A stretch of DNA of 64,000 nucleotides from Alcanivorax sp. (GCA_017794945.1 CP051239.1:434001-498000), one strand, 5' to 3'. Counted from the first letter of the stretch, positions 53,656 through 63,558 are shown. The notes: generated by a model from the letters alone, not told the origin. A program made the numbers and translations.

Positions 53656-56600
53656 GTGTTGGCTGTATTCACCAGACTGTTCCGTTCATTACCACAGGCT
53701 CTGTTGCTCGCGCTGCTGCCGATGGCGGTGGCCCAGGCACAGACCAGTGGCTTCTCATTGCCCGGCATCGGCGACCTGGAGAAACAGCTCGCCGGTGACG
53801 GCGGCGGATCCGGCGAAGGTGGCGACGGCGGCGACGGTGCCTCCGACACCGCGGGCGAGGACCCCGAACGCGAAGCGCTGCAGCAGACCCTGACGTTGCG
53901 GCGCGAAATCGACAACAACCGCGAACAGATCGACACGCTCTCCGAGCGCAGACGGAAGGCCCCGGTGGAGCGCGACCGTCTTCAGGAGCAACTGGCCAAG
54001 GCGCGCCAGGACGCCCAGCTGGATTGGCGCGCGCGCTACCAGGATCTGACCCTTGCCGCGCTTGTGGAAGAACTCAGCCAGCAGCTCGAAGCGCTGGAAG
54101 AAAACCAGCAAACCCTGGCCAAGGTGAGCGGCGAGCTGACCCGTGCGCAAACCCTGCCCGAGCGTGCCCAGAGCACGATCAGCGACAGCCTGGCCCGCAC
54201 CGACGAGATCCGCCGGCGTCTGAACCAGGAAAACGACAGCCTTTCCGAGGCCGAGACAACCCGGCTGCGCACGGAACTGGCGACGCTGGAAAGCCGTGTT
54301 GAACTACGCAACCAAGAGCTGTCCGTGGCCAGCACCCTGGAAGAACTGGCCCGTCTGCGCAAACGGGTGTTGGAAGCGCAGACCGAGGTGATTCAGACGC
54401 GGCTGGATGTCCTGCAGCCAATGATCAACGAGCGCCGCGGTGAATCACTCAGCGCGGAGATCGGCGACGACCGGCTCGACCTGCCGGAAAGCGTGGAGGA
54501 TCATCCACTGCTGGAAGCCGCGCGGCAGCGCAACGAGGCAGTGCGTGACCAGCTCAAGGACACCGCCAGCGACGTCAACAATCTGATCCGCGAGGTGATC
54601 AACGCGGAGACTCAGCTGGACCGCGCCCGCTCGCTGTCCAGCACCGTCAACGACCAGATCGAGATGCTCGACGGCAGCTTGCTGTTGTCGCGTATTCTTT
54701 ACGAGCAGCAAAAAAGCCTGCCGCAGTTCACACCGCGGGAAGGCCTGGACAAACAGATCACCGAGGCGCGCCTGGCCCAGTTCGACATCCGTCAGACCCT
54801 GCAGGAACTGGAAAACCGGGAGACCAAACTGCCCGAGGACAGCGGACTGGACGATCAACAAAAAGCCCAGTTGCGCGACGGCCTGCAACGCCTGATCGAC
54901 AACCGGGTGGACCTGCTCAATCAGCTTGATCAGGAACTGGGCCGCAAGCTCAACATTCTGGTGCGCCTGAATCTGTCCCAGGAGCAACTGAATAAACTGA
55001 CCCGCAATCTGCACGACATCATTTCCGAGCAGACCTTCTGGATGCCCAGCACCCAGCCGCTGTCCCTGGCCTGGTTCGCCGAATTCCCCGGCCAGGTGGT
55101 CGATCAGATCAACACCATGCCGTGGCAGCGCATGGCGACCAACGCCACGGACATTCTGCGGAGCAAGTGGCAATGGCTGTTTCTGCCGCTGGTGCTGGCC
55201 GGCGCCTTGTGGCTGGTGCGCCCGCGCCTGCGCAAACGAATCAAATCGCTGAACGGCGATATCGGCTTTCTGAAGCGGGACAGTCAGCGCCACACCCCCC
55301 TGGCGATCATCTACACGGTGCTGCTCTGCGTGCCCGGCCCGCTGGTGCTGAGCCTGCTGGGCTGGGGGCTGTGGGTGCAGCCCGGCACCCTGAGCACGGT
55401 GCTGGGCGCGGCGCTGGCGAAAATCGCCCTGATCTGGCTGGTGTTCGAGCTGTGCTACCGGCTGCTGGCGCGCAACGGCATCGCCCAGCGCCATTTCCGT
55501 TGGACCGAGGCCAATAACCGGCAACTGCGTCGGCGCCTGCTGATCATCGGCCTGACCATGGTGCCGATGACCCTGGTGATCGCCTTCGGCGAGGAATGGC
55601 CGGCGCAGCTGAGCAACGACCGTATCGGTCTGGTCACCATGGTGGCGGGGCTGGCGGTGATCAGCGTGATGCTGGCGCGCACCGCGCTCGCTTACCCGAT
55701 ACAGCATTACTCGCGCACCCTGCGCTCGGTGAGCACCCTGATCAGCGCCGGCGCGCCGCTGGTGCTGGTGGCGCTGATCCTGGCCGGCTACTACTTCACC
55801 TCGGTGCGCCTGTCGGGCCGCCTGATCGACACGTTTTACCTCGCCTTGCTGGCGATCCTTATCGACGCCACCGCCGTGCGCGGCCTGGCGGTGGCCGCCC
55901 AGCGTCTGGCCTATAAGCGAGCGGTGGCGGAACGGGAAGCGGAACCCAAGGAGAGCGTGGAAGGGGTGGACGTCGAGGAACCGCAAATGGACCTGCAGCA
56001 GGTCAACCAGCAATCGCTGCGGCTGGTGCGCCTGGGGCTGGTGGTGCTGTTCGGCGTTCTGCTCTACTGGGTCTGGGCGGACGTGATCAATGCGTTCTCC
56101 TACACCAATACCATTGTGCTGTGGGAAAGCACCGAGGGCAGCGGCGCCAACGCCACCACCTCGCCGATCAGCCTGGGCGACGTGATCACCGCGCTGGCCA
56201 TCGGCATCGGCACCTTCGTGCTGGTCGGCAACTTGCCCGGCCTGCTGGAAGTGCTGCTGCTGTCACGACTGAGTCTCAAACAAGGGTCCAGCTACGCGAT
56301 CACCACCCTGTTGTCCTATGTGATCGTCATGATCGGCGTGATGATCACTCTGGGGTCGCTCGGCCTGTCCTGGAGCAAGATGCAGTGGCTGGTCGCGGCG
56401 CTGGGTGTCGGGCTGGGTTTCGGGTTGCAGGAGATCTTCGCCAACTTTATCTCCGGCATCATCATCCTGTTCGAGCGGCCGGTGCGCATCGGTGATGTGA
56501 TCACCATCGGTGAGCTATCGGGCACCGTCAGCCGTATCCGCATCCGCGCCACTACCATCATCGATTTCGACCGCAAGGAAATCATCATTCCCAACAAGGC

Positions 56601-57060
56601 GTTCGTCACCGAACGACTTATCAACTGGTCGCTCACCGACACCGTCACCCGCGTCACGCTGAAAGTCGGCTTCGCCTACGGGTCCAACCTGCAGGCCTGC
56701 CACGACGTGCTGGAAAAAGCCGCGGCGGACAACCCCAGGGTGCTGCGCGACCCGGAGCCGCTGATTCTGTTCATGGCGTTCGGCGCCAGCACCCTGGACC
56801 ACGAGTTGCGCGTCTATCTCGGGGAAATCGGCGATATTCTGTTCGCCATCAACGAATTGAACCGTGCCATCGATACCCTGGCCCGCGAGCAGGGCGTGGA
56901 AATCGCCTTCAATCAGCTTGACGTCCACCTGCGATCCGCCGCCGACGGCCTTCTGTTCGACAGCGGCAACAACGGCCGCCACGGAGACACCCGGGGGCAT
57001 TATGGAGAAACCAGAACCCATTACCACGACGGCGACCGCGAGGACGGCGGCGACCGCTGA
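53656..57060 (+). CDS. mscK: MscK-type mechanosensitive channel
   Basis: An 1134-residue inner-membrane channel close in length to E. coli MscK (KefA), releasing ions on osmotic downshock. Signal peptide ending AQA; a low-complexity Gly/Asp stretch; a long periplasmic coiled-coil region (about 60-480); around eight helices (about 500-800); then the MscS core with pore helix LGVGLGFGLQEIFANFISGIIILFERPVRIGDVI, GTVSRIRIRATTIIDFDRKEIIIPNKAF, and a cytoplasmic domain. The tail is His/Asp/Gly-rich (HGDTRGHYGETRTHYHDGD), perhaps metal-binding. GTG at 53656 is the likely start, TTG at 53659 an alternative. Confidence 0.88.
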   Translation: MLAVFTRLFRSLPQALLLALLPMAVAQAQTSGFSLPGIGDLEKQLAGDGGGSGEGGDGGDGASDTAGEDPEREALQQTLTLRREIDNNREQIDTLSERRRKAPVERDRLQEQLAKARQDAQLDWRARYQDLTLAALVEELSQQLEALEENQQTLAKVSGELTRAQTLPERAQSTISDSLARTDEIRRRLNQENDSLSEAETTRLRTELATLESRVELRNQELSVASTLEELARLRKRVLEAQTEVIQTRLDVLQPMINERRGESLSAEIGDDRLDLPESVEDHPLLEAARQRNEAVRDQLKDTASDVNNLIREVINAETQLDRARSLSSTVNDQIEMLDGSLLLSRILYEQQKSLPQFTPREGLDKQITEARLAQFDIRQTLQELENRETKLPEDSGLDDQQKAQLRDGLQRLIDNRVDLLNQLDQELGRKLNILVRLNLSQEQLNKLTRNLHDIISEQTFWMPSTQPLSLAWFAEFPGQVVDQINTMPWQRMATNATDILRSKWQWLFLPLVLAGALWLVRPRLRKRIKSLNGDIGFLKRDSQRHTPLAIIYTVLLCVPGPLVLSLLGWGLWVQPGTLSTVLGAALAKIALIWLVFELCYRLLARNGIAQRHFRWTEANNRQLRRRLLIIGLTMVPMTLVIAFGEEWPAQLSNDRIGLVTMVAGLAVISVMLARTALAYPIQHYSRTLRSVSTLISAGAPLVLVALILAGYYFTSVRLSGRLIDTFYLALLAILIDATAVRGLAVAAQRLAYKRAVAEREAEPKESVEGVDVEEPQMDLQQVNQQSLRLVRLGLVVLFGVLLYWVWADVINAFSYTNTIVLWESTEGSGANATTSPISLGDVITALAIGIGTFVLVGNLPGLLEVLLLSRLSLKQGSSYAITTLLSYVIVMIGVMITLGSLGLSWSKMQWLVAALGVGLGFGLQEIFANFISGIIILFERPVRIGDVITIGELSGTVSRIRIRATTIIDFDRKEIIIPNKAFVTERLINWSLTDTVTRVTLKVGFAYGSNLQACHDVLEKAAADNPRVLRDPEPLILFMAFGASTLDHELRVYLGEIGDILFAINELNRAIDTLAREQGVEIAFNQLDVHLRSAADGLLFDSGNNGRHGDTRGHYGETRTHYHDGDREDGGDR

Positions 57061-57146
57061 GATCAACGGGCCGGCGCGGCGAAATCCGGCCATTGCCATG
57101 GTGTAAATGTTACACTCGCCGCCTCATTTCAACACGACGCGCTTTC

Positions 57147-59060
57147 ATGTCCCTGATCACGCTGCGACAGATTCAACTGCACTTCGGCGAGCAGCCCCTG
57201 CTCGACAATGTGGACCTCACCATCGAAGCCGGCGAGCGGCTCTGTCTGGTGGGCCGCAATGGCTCCGGCAAGTCCACCCTGCTCAAGGTCCTGGCCGGCG
57301 AGGTGCAGGCCGACGACGGCCAGATCGAAAGCACCCAGAACCTGATGATCTCGCGCCTGGAACAGGAAGTGCCCGAGGACCAGGACCACAGCGTGCACGA
57401 CATGGTCGCCGAGGGCCTCGGCGAGCTGGGCACCCTGCTCAACGAACACGACCACCTGAGTCGCGCCCTGGGTGATCCGGACCAGGCCGACCGCATGGAC
57501 GAGAACCTGGCCCGCTTCGAGACCCTGAACAATCAGATCGAGGCACGCGGCGCCTGGCAGCTGTTCCAGCGCGTGGACACCGTGCTCTCCAAACTGAACC
57601 TGAACGGCGAGCAAAACTTCGCCGGCCTGTCCGGCGGCATGAAACGCCGCGTGCTGCTGGCCCGGGCACTGGTCCAGGAACCGGACATCCTGCTGCTGGA
57701 CGAGCCCACCAACCACCTGGACCTGGACGCGATCCGCTGGCTGGAAACGTTTCTCAAGGGCTACTCCGCCACCCTGGTGTTCATTTCCCACGACCGGGCC
57801 TTTATCCGCTCCCTGGCCACCCGCATTATCGAGCTGGACCGCGGCAAGCTGACCAGCTGGCCCGGCGATTACGACAAGTACCTGGCCGGCAAACAGGCGG
57901 CGCTGGAAAACGAAGAGCGTGCCAACGCCGAGTTCGACAAGAAGCTCAGCCAGGAAGAGCGCTGGATTCGCCAGGGCATCAAGGCGCGCCGCACCCGTAA
58001 TGAAGGCCGGGTGCGCGCCCTGAAAAGCATGCGCGAGGACTACGCCCGGCGCCGCAACCGCCAGGGCACCGCCGGCCTGGAAATCCAGCAAAGCGACCAT
58101 TCCGGTAAGGTGGTGATCGAGGCGGAGCATCTGCGCTACGCCATCGACGGTCTGCCGCTGTTGCGGGATTTCTCCATCACCCTGCTGCGCGGCGACCGGG
58201 TCGGCATCCTCGGCCCCAACGGCTGCGGCAAGTCGACGCTGATCCGCCTGTTGCTGGACCGGCTCCCCCCGGACTCGGGCACCGTTAAGCACGGCACCCA
58301 GCTTCAGGTGGCTTACTTCGATCAAATGCGCGACACCCTGGACAGCAACAAAAGCGTGCTCGACAACCTGGCGGAAGGCTCCGATGTGGTCGAGATCAAC
58401 GGCCGCAAGAAGCACGTGATGGGCTACCTGCAGGACTTCCTGTTCGAACCGGCGCGCGCCCGCCAGCCGGTGCGCTCGCTGTCCGGCGGCGAACGCAACC
58501 GGCTGTTGCTCGCCAAGCTGTTCACCAAGCCCTTCAACCTGCTGGTGCTCGACGAACCCACCAACGACCTGGACGTGGAAACCCTGGAGCTGCTGGAAGA
58601 GCAGCTGGTCAACTACCAGGGCACCCTGCTGCTGGTCAGCCATGACCGGGAATTCATCGACAATGTGGTGACCTCCACCCTGGTGTTCGAAGGCGGCGAC
58701 CCCAACGCCTATGTGGGCGGCTACCAGGACTGGCTGCGCCAGCGCCCGGAACCGAACCGGGACGACGACGTCAAAACCGGCAAGCTCGCCGCGCCGTCCA
58801 GCAAACCGAAACCGAAAGCGAAAGACAGCGGCGGCCGCAAGCTCTCCTACAAGGAAGAGCTGGAACTGCAGGCGCTGCCCGAGCAGATTGAAACCCTGGA
58901 GGCGACGCTGGGCGAGGTTCAGACCGAACTGTCCGACCCGGACTTTTACAAGCGCCCCCAGGACGAGATCGCCGACGCCCAGCGTCGGCTGCAGGAACTG
59001 GAGCAACGCCTGAACGAGCACTATGCGCGCTGGGAGGAACTGGCCCAGCGAGAGTCATGA
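57147..59060 (+). CDS. uup: ABC-F ATPase Uup
   Basis: A 637-residue soluble ABC-F protein with two ATPase domains and no membrane part, matching Uup in length. First domain: GRNGSGKST, LSGGMKRR, LLDEPTNHLDL; linker rich in basic residues; second domain: GPNGCGKST, LSGGERNR, LVLDEPTNDLDV. A C-terminal coiled coil (about 570-635, KLSYKEELELQALPEQIETLEATLGEVQTEL) distinguishes Uup from EttA/YheS. ABC-F proteins act on ribosomes; Uup also affects precise excision of transposons. The start at 57147 is fixed by homology. The next gene begins 23 bp downstream. Confidence 0.92.
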   Translation: MSLITLRQIQLHFGEQPLLDNVDLTIEAGERLCLVGRNGSGKSTLLKVLAGEVQADDGQIESTQNLMISRLEQEVPEDQDHSVHDMVAEGLGELGTLLNEHDHLSRALGDPDQADRMDENLARFETLNNQIEARGAWQLFQRVDTVLSKLNLNGEQNFAGLSGGMKRRVLLARALVQEPDILLLDEPTNHLDLDAIRWLETFLKGYSATLVFISHDRAFIRSLATRIIELDRGKLTSWPGDYDKYLAGKQAALENEERANAEFDKKLSQEERWIRQGIKARRTRNEGRVRALKSMREDYARRRNRQGTAGLEIQQSDHSGKVVIEAEHLRYAIDGLPLLRDFSITLLRGDRVGILGPNGCGKSTLIRLLLDRLPPDSGTVKHGTQLQVAYFDQMRDTLDSNKSVLDNLAEGSDVVEINGRKKHVMGYLQDFLFEPARARQPVRSLSGGERNRLLLAKLFTKPFNLLVLDEPTNDLDVETLELLEEQLVNYQGTLLLVSHDREFIDNVVTSTLVFEGGDPNAYVGGYQDWLRQRPEPNRDDDVKTGKLAAPSSKPKPKAKDSGGRKLSYKEELELQALPEQIETLEATLGEVQTELSDPDFYKRPQDEIADAQRRLQELEQRLNEHYARWEELAQRES

Positions 59061-59083
59061 AACGGTCCTAAAAGGAAGCTTCC

Positions 59084-60361
59084 GTGTCGCGTATTATTCC
59101 GCTGATTACTTTGATTCTGCTGGCCCTGTCCGGCACCGTGACCGCCAACGAAAGCGAAGACGACGTGGCCGCCTCGGCCCCCTCCACCGACAGTGACGCC
59201 GCGCCGGAACAGGTCGAGGCGCCGTCCGCCGAAGCGGAAGAGGACGACGGCACGGACACCGTCAAACCCTTGGAACTGCTCGGCAAGACGGTGCAACCGG
59301 GCACCTTCGAGACCCTGCACTGGGCCCCGGACCAGTCGTTCCGCTCCATCGCCACGCCGGTGCCGGTGCTGGTGGCCCACGGCAACGAGCCGGGCCCGCG
59401 CCTGTGCCTGACCGCCGCCGTGCACGGTGACGAGCTCAACGGCATCGAGATGGTGCGGCGCCTGATGTACGAACTGGAACCCACGGAGCTGGCCGGCACC
59501 GTGGTGGGCGTGCCGATCGTCAACCTGGACGGCTTCCGCAACGGCTCGCGTTATCTGAGCGACCGCCGCGACCTGAACCGCTACTTCCCCGGCCACGAAA
59601 AAGGCAGCGCCGCCAGCCGGCTGGCGTTTTCCCTGTTCAACAACATCGTGCGCCAGTGCGATTACCTGGTGGACCTGCACACCGGCTCCCAGAAGCGCAT
59701 CAACCAGCCGCAGCTGCGCGCCGACCTGGACAAGTCCGAGGTGGTGGCGTTCGCCAAGCACTTCGGCGGCATGACCGTGCTGCACAGCCCACCGGGCGAC
59801 GGCATGTTGCGTGCCGCCGCCGTGGAAGAAGGCATTGTCGCGGTGACCATGGAAGCCGGCGGCCCCAACCGCCTCGAAGAGGAGGCGGTGGACTATGGGG
59901 TCCAGGCCCTGGAGACCCTGCTGGAAAACCTGGACATGCGCAAAGCCAGCCGCTTCTGGGGCGCGCCGCAACCGGTGTTCTTCGAATCGGAATGGATCCG
60001 CGCCGGCCAGGGCGGCATTCTGCTGTCCGAGGTGGAGCTCAACGATCAGGTGCGTAAGGGCGAAATCCTGGGTACCGTCACCGACCCCATCAGCAATACC
60101 GGCAGCGCCATCATCGCCCCCTACGACGGCCGCGTGCTGGGCATGGCGGTGAACCAGGTGGTGCACGCCGGTTTCGCCGCCTACCGGATCGGCGAGGAAA
60201 AGAGCGCCGAGGAAGTGGAGGCCAAGGCCGAACAATCCGACCAGACCCTCGACGACGATGGCGTCGAGCCGGAACAGCCGGACGCGCCCAAGGAAGAAGA
60301 GGAAGCCGCCGACGCCCCCCGCGATGAGGACCCCGCACCGCCGGCGGACGATACGGAATAG
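59084..60361 (+). CDS. Exported succinylglutamate desuccinylase/aspartoacylase-family protein
   Basis: A 425-residue protein with an N-terminal signal (ITLILLALSGTVTA) and acidic linkers at both ends around a zinc M14-like domain. Zinc ligands are visible as HGDELNG (His and Glu, about residue 113) and the His in DLHTGS (about 204); RDLNRYFPG and TMEAGGPN carry substrate-binding residues. A C-terminal lipoyl-like beta domain (AGQGGILLSEVELNDQVRKGEILGTVTDP) is typical of this subgroup. It likely deacylates or trims a peptide or amide outside the cytoplasm; substrate unknown. GTG start behind AAAGGAAG; follows uup by 23 bp. The tail is strikingly Glu/Asp/Pro-rich. Confidence 0.83.
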   Translation: MSRIIPLITLILLALSGTVTANESEDDVAASAPSTDSDAAPEQVEAPSAEAEEDDGTDTVKPLELLGKTVQPGTFETLHWAPDQSFRSIATPVPVLVAHGNEPGPRLCLTAAVHGDELNGIEMVRRLMYELEPTELAGTVVGVPIVNLDGFRNGSRYLSDRRDLNRYFPGHEKGSAASRLAFSLFNNIVRQCDYLVDLHTGSQKRINQPQLRADLDKSEVVAFAKHFGGMTVLHSPPGDGMLRAAAVEEGIVAVTMEAGGPNRLEEEAVDYGVQALETLLENLDMRKASRFWGAPQPVFFESEWIRAGQGGILLSEVELNDQVRKGEILGTVTDPISNTGSAIIAPYDGRVLGMAVNQVVHAGFAAYRIGEEKSAEEVEAKAEQSDQTLDDDGVEPEQPDAPKEEEEAADAPRDEDPAPPADDTE

Positions 60362-60388
60362 CCGGGGCTGTTCTCTCCATCCGGGGAC

Positions 60389-60495
60389 GCGGGTCTGTGT
60401 TATGCCCTTCCGGGAACGCCGCGAGTACGTCCCTGTAGGCTCCCTGTCGAACGTCCTGTTCTCCAGGGTCCCGGAAGGGCATAACACAGACCCGC
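60389..60495. repeat. Long stem-loop repeat A, copy A2
   Basis: Perfect 27-nt arms at 60389-60415 and 60469-60495 enclose a 53-nt loop closely similar to that of A1. The inner arm part is TTATGCCC where A1 has TGCGGCCC, with the opposite arm changed to match. It lies in the convergent gap between the aspartoacylase-like and TetR genes. Confidence 0.87.
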
Positions 60496-60545
60496 TCGCC
60501 AGCTAGCGTCACCGCCCCGGTTATCGCTAGCGCCGAACCTTTCTG

Positions 60546-60801
60546 CAAAGGTCCCGGCGGTTCTTCTGACCCGTGGCGATTCCGCTGCCCAGTGAGTGGG
60601 GCAATGGTGGTGCCTGGAGGGAGCTGTTTGGCTAGGGACGGCCAAACTAACAGCGGCCATGGATGGCTTGAGCGGTCCCGGAAGGCACCACCATTGCACC
60701 GCGTCTCGGATACGGAGCTCCGGACACCTGAAGAATTAAAGGTCTCTGGGATCCTGCCGGGTGGCTAAAGCCACCCTTTCGCGGGCGGGGCCCGCTCCCA
60801 C
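60546..60801. repeat. Composite palindromic repeat B, copy B2 (includes REP copy R7)
   Basis: Related to B1 over the full length. Arms at 60596-60615 and 60683-60702 match at 18 of 20 positions, two having decayed on the left arm. R7 follows at 60742-60801 with variable stem GGGTGGC-TAAA-GCCACCC (60759-60776). A compact hairpin ACCTTT-CTGC-AAAGGT sits at the left boundary, where B1 is instead opened by R5 and A'. No gene is seen between 60362 and 60819. Confidence 0.82.
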
Positions 60802-60819
60802 CAGGTCCTCTTCCAGAGA

Positions 60820-61500
60820 TCAGCGGTTGCTGAGGCGACCGCAGACCCGCTCGAAGCCGGCGACCACGAAGGGGATCATACGGTCGTAGGCGGTCTGGAA
60901 ATCGTCGGACCGGCACAGGCCGCCGGACATGGCGTTGATGCGCCCGGTGTTGGCGAACGTCAGCGTCATCGCCCCGGACATAAAGTGGTAGCACCAGTAG
61001 AGGTCCGCCCGTTCGGTATCCGGCAGGGCATCGGACAGGGCCTCCACGAAGGTTTCCATGGGCGCGTCGAAGTGACGGCTCATCAGCACCGGCCCCCACA
61101 CCGGGGAGGTGTTCACGTAGGCCAGCAGGGCACAGTAGTTACGCCAGCCCTGGTCCTCGCTTTCCTGGGCCATTTCCAGCGGACGCAGATAGGCTTCGAT
61201 GATTTTCTCGAGGGGCACCGGGTCGCTTTCCGCGCGGGCGGCGTTGAGCGCTTTCAGCCGGTCGTCGTTGAGGATGCGCGCGCGGCGCTGGAACACGGTA
61301 TCGAACAGTTGTTGCTTGGGGCCGAAGTAGTAATTGATCAGCGCCAGATCAACACCGGCCTCGCGGGCCACGGTGCGCAGGGTAACGCCGTCATAGCCAT
61401 GACGGGCGAACAACCGCTCCGAGACGTCCAGAATGGCGGCGCCACGATCGCCGCTTTCACCGTTACGGCCACGCGGCCGCCCCACCGGTTTTTTCGCCAT
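60820..61500 (-). CDS. TetR-family regulator (PsrA/CerR-like)
   Basis: A 226-residue regulator: basic N-terminal arm (KKPVGRPRGRNG), helix-turn-helix (ILDVSERLFARHGYDGVTLRTVAREAGVDLALINYYFGPKQQLFDTVFQRRARILNDDRLKAL) and a ligand domain with YCALLAYVNTSPVWGPVLMSRHFDAPMETFVEALSDALP. The INYYFGPKQQLFDTVFQRR region resembles PsrA, which senses long-chain fatty acids, but that identity is tentative. It lies 85 bp downstream of the PHB depolymerase gene on the same strand and may control it. Confidence 0.82.
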   Translation of the reverse strand: MAKKPVGRPRGRNGESGDRGAAILDVSERLFARHGYDGVTLRTVAREAGVDLALINYYFGPKQQLFDTVFQRRARILNDDRLKALNAARAESDPVPLEKIIEAYLRPLEMAQESEDQGWRNYCALLAYVNTSPVWGPVLMSRHFDAPMETFVEALSDALPDTERADLYWCYHFMSGAMTLTFANTGRINAMSGGLCRSDDFQTAYDRMIPFVVAGFERVCGRLSNR

Positions 61501-61585
61501 CCGTTCCTCCCCTGGGCGATACGCGCCCGGGGTCGGGCGCGCATCGGATGGTACGCAAGGGGAGGAAATTCAACAAGATGGACGA

Positions 61586-63520
61586 TCAGGGGCAGGCGCC
61601 CACCTGCCACACGGTGCCGCCGTCGGTGCTGTGCAGCTCGGTGGTGCCCCAGGTGGAGCCGGCCATCGGCTGGTCACTGCCCTGGGCGAAGTAATCCGGG
61701 GTGTAATAATTCCCGGTGCTGTACGCCCGCCCGGCGGTCTTGTGGTAGTAGTTGTAGGTGGTTTCCGCCTGACAGCCGCCGTCCGGATCGGTGGGCGGAT
61801 CACCGCCGTCATCGCCACCATCGTCACCCCCGCCACTGCCGGAACAGGCCTGGACCGGCCCCACGCAACTGGCATCGCCATCCTGCCACTGACACTGGCC
61901 GCCGGTCTCCACTTCGTTGAGTTTGAACGCCTCGGTGCTGTATTCCAGGTAGCAGTTGGCGTAATTGGTGTAGTCCAGACGGCCGGCACTGATGTGCTGG
62001 TCCAGGGTGGCCACCTGGCCGGCGTCGATGACGAAATCGATCTGGTCGCTGGCGCTCAGACCGCCCTGGTCCTCCGCCACCACGGTGGCGGTGTTGGCGC
62101 CGCCGGACAGGCCGCAGGCGCGGGCGGAATAGCGCACGCCGTCCAGCTGGGCGGCGGTGGCGCCGGTGGAGAAGGTCACCGTGACGCCGGCCAGGTCCTG
62201 ATTCTCATCCACCACTTCACCGCTGACGGTGGCGCACTGTCCGTCCAGGCTGACGCCGATGTCGCTGAGCACCGGCGCGCTCGGCGGTGGTTCCGGACCC
62301 ACCCGCACGGTATCCACGCTGGGCGTGCTTTCGCCGTCGTCGTCGTCCACGGCGGTCACCGCCACCGAATACAGGCCGTCGGCGAGCGTGGCGCTGGCGG
62401 CCTGGAAAAACCCGCTGCCGTCGACCCCGGTGGTGAGGCTGTCACCGCCGCCGTCGAGGCCATCGATAACGATATCAACGCGGGCCACGGTGCCGTCCTC
62501 GTCGTCCGCGTAACCGCTCACCTGAATGCGGTCGCCGTCCGGCGTGGCGCTGACCTGGGACAGCGAAGGCGCCAGATTACGGTCGACCCGGGCGTTGTTG
62601 TTGCTGAAGAACTCACCCAGGTAGCGGGCATAGTTAATGCTGGCACTGCCGATATAGCTGCCGGAGGCGCCCTGCCCGCCGGACCAGGAATGGTCCAGGC
62701 CGTTGAGCCACAGCATGGACACGCGGCCATCCTGCCACAGGTACTCTTCCGCACTGCCGCCGTCCTGGTTGAGGGTGGTGCTGCCGGGCAGCTCGCTGAC
62801 CCCGTACAGGCCCGCCATGCCTTCGGCGTTCTGCCGGTTGTAGCAGGTGTTCACGGTGGTGTCCGCGTCACCATGGGCGATGGAGGCGATCTGGGTGTCG
62901 AAGGCGCTCTGGTAGGCGCCACCCAGGTTCCGACAACGGCTTTCCACATCCGCCTGCTCGCAGGGACCGATGGCGCCGCTGGAGCTGGTGCCCACGCTGG
63001 GCCCGGCGCTCACGCCGACCCCGGCGAACACGTCCGGCGCCAGGCAGGCGGTGGTATTGGCGAAGCTGGCGCCGGACGACAGCCCGGCGATGTAGACCTG
63101 GTTGGGATCGATGCCCCGGCTGCTGTCCGAGGACAGTTCGTTGGCCAGGTCGATCAGATTCTTGTAGTCGCCGGCGCTGCGGGACTTGGTGCCCTGCCAG
63201 TAGGACCAGCAGCTGAAGCCGGCCTTGTTCATGGCGTCCGGCACCGCCACCACCATGCCGAATTCCTCGGCGGCGGTTTCCAGATTGGCGGTTTTGTAGG
63301 CATTGATGGATTGGGTGCAGCCGTGCAGCACCACCAACAGGGCTTTGCCGGTGCCCACCGGAGAGGTGCTGTCCGGGGTGTAGAGGTGAACGTTGTTGAA
63401 GCCGCCCAGGGACAGGTTGTCCTGCCAGGCGCCCGCCTGTGCCGGGCCGGCGTACAGCGCCAGGCTCAGCATGGTCGTTAGGATGGCGCCATGAAAGGCC
63501 GCCAACGCCTTGATTTTCAT
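61586..63520 (-). CDS. Extracellular PHB depolymerase-family esterase
   Basis: A 644-residue secreted enzyme. Signal peptide (to about AQA, residue 29); catalytic esterase domain of the PHB-depolymerase family with oxyanion region LHGCTQ, lipase box GLSSGAS (Ser148), Asp in HGDADTTVN and His in LDHSWSGG; then two bacterial Ig/cadherin-like modules (about 335-510), a Gly/Asp linker (GSGGGDDGGDDGGDPPTDPDGG) and an aromatic C-terminal domain (TTYNYYHKTAGRAYSTGNYY). It hydrolyses poly(3-hydroxybutyrate) or related esters. The last domain is not the classic substrate-binding domain. ATG 63520 is preferred to 63541 because GGGAGAA precedes it. Confidence 0.86.
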   Translation of the reverse strand: MKIKALAAFHGAILTTMLSLALYAGPAQAGAWQDNLSLGGFNNVHLYTPDSTSPVGTGKALLVVLHGCTQSINAYKTANLETAAEEFGMVVAVPDAMNKAGFSCWSYWQGTKSRSAGDYKNLIDLANELSSDSSRGIDPNQVYIAGLSSGASFANTTACLAPDVFAGVGVSAGPSVGTSSSGAIGPCEQADVESRCRNLGGAYQSAFDTQIASIAHGDADTTVNTCYNRQNAEGMAGLYGVSELPGSTTLNQDGGSAEEYLWQDGRVSMLWLNGLDHSWSGGQGASGSYIGSASINYARYLGEFFSNNNARVDRNLAPSLSQVSATPDGDRIQVSGYADDEDGTVARVDIVIDGLDGGGDSLTTGVDGSGFFQAASATLADGLYSVAVTAVDDDDGESTPSVDTVRVGPEPPPSAPVLSDIGVSLDGQCATVSGEVVDENQDLAGVTVTFSTGATAAQLDGVRYSARACGLSGGANTATVVAEDQGGLSASDQIDFVIDAGQVATLDQHISAGRLDYTNYANCYLEYSTEAFKLNEVETGGQCQWQDGDASCVGPVQACSGSGGGDDGGDDGGDPPTDPDGGCQAETTYNYYHKTAGRAYSTGNYYTPDYFAQGSDQPMAGSTWGTTELHSTDGGTVWQVGACP

Positions 63521-63558
63521 CGTTATTCTCCCGTTTGTCATTGTTATGCACCGAGACT

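Noticed and set aside
57129..59021. A 630-codon open frame on the minus strand across uup
   Set aside because: It is an antisense shadow in GC-rich DNA: low-complexity Val/Gln/Gly-rich translation, no recognisable domain, while the plus strand encodes a complete Uup.
61433..63481. A 682-codon plus-strand open frame opposite the PHB depolymerase
   Set aside because: Gly/Ala/Val-rich translation without domains; the opposite strand has the catalytic triad and signal peptide.
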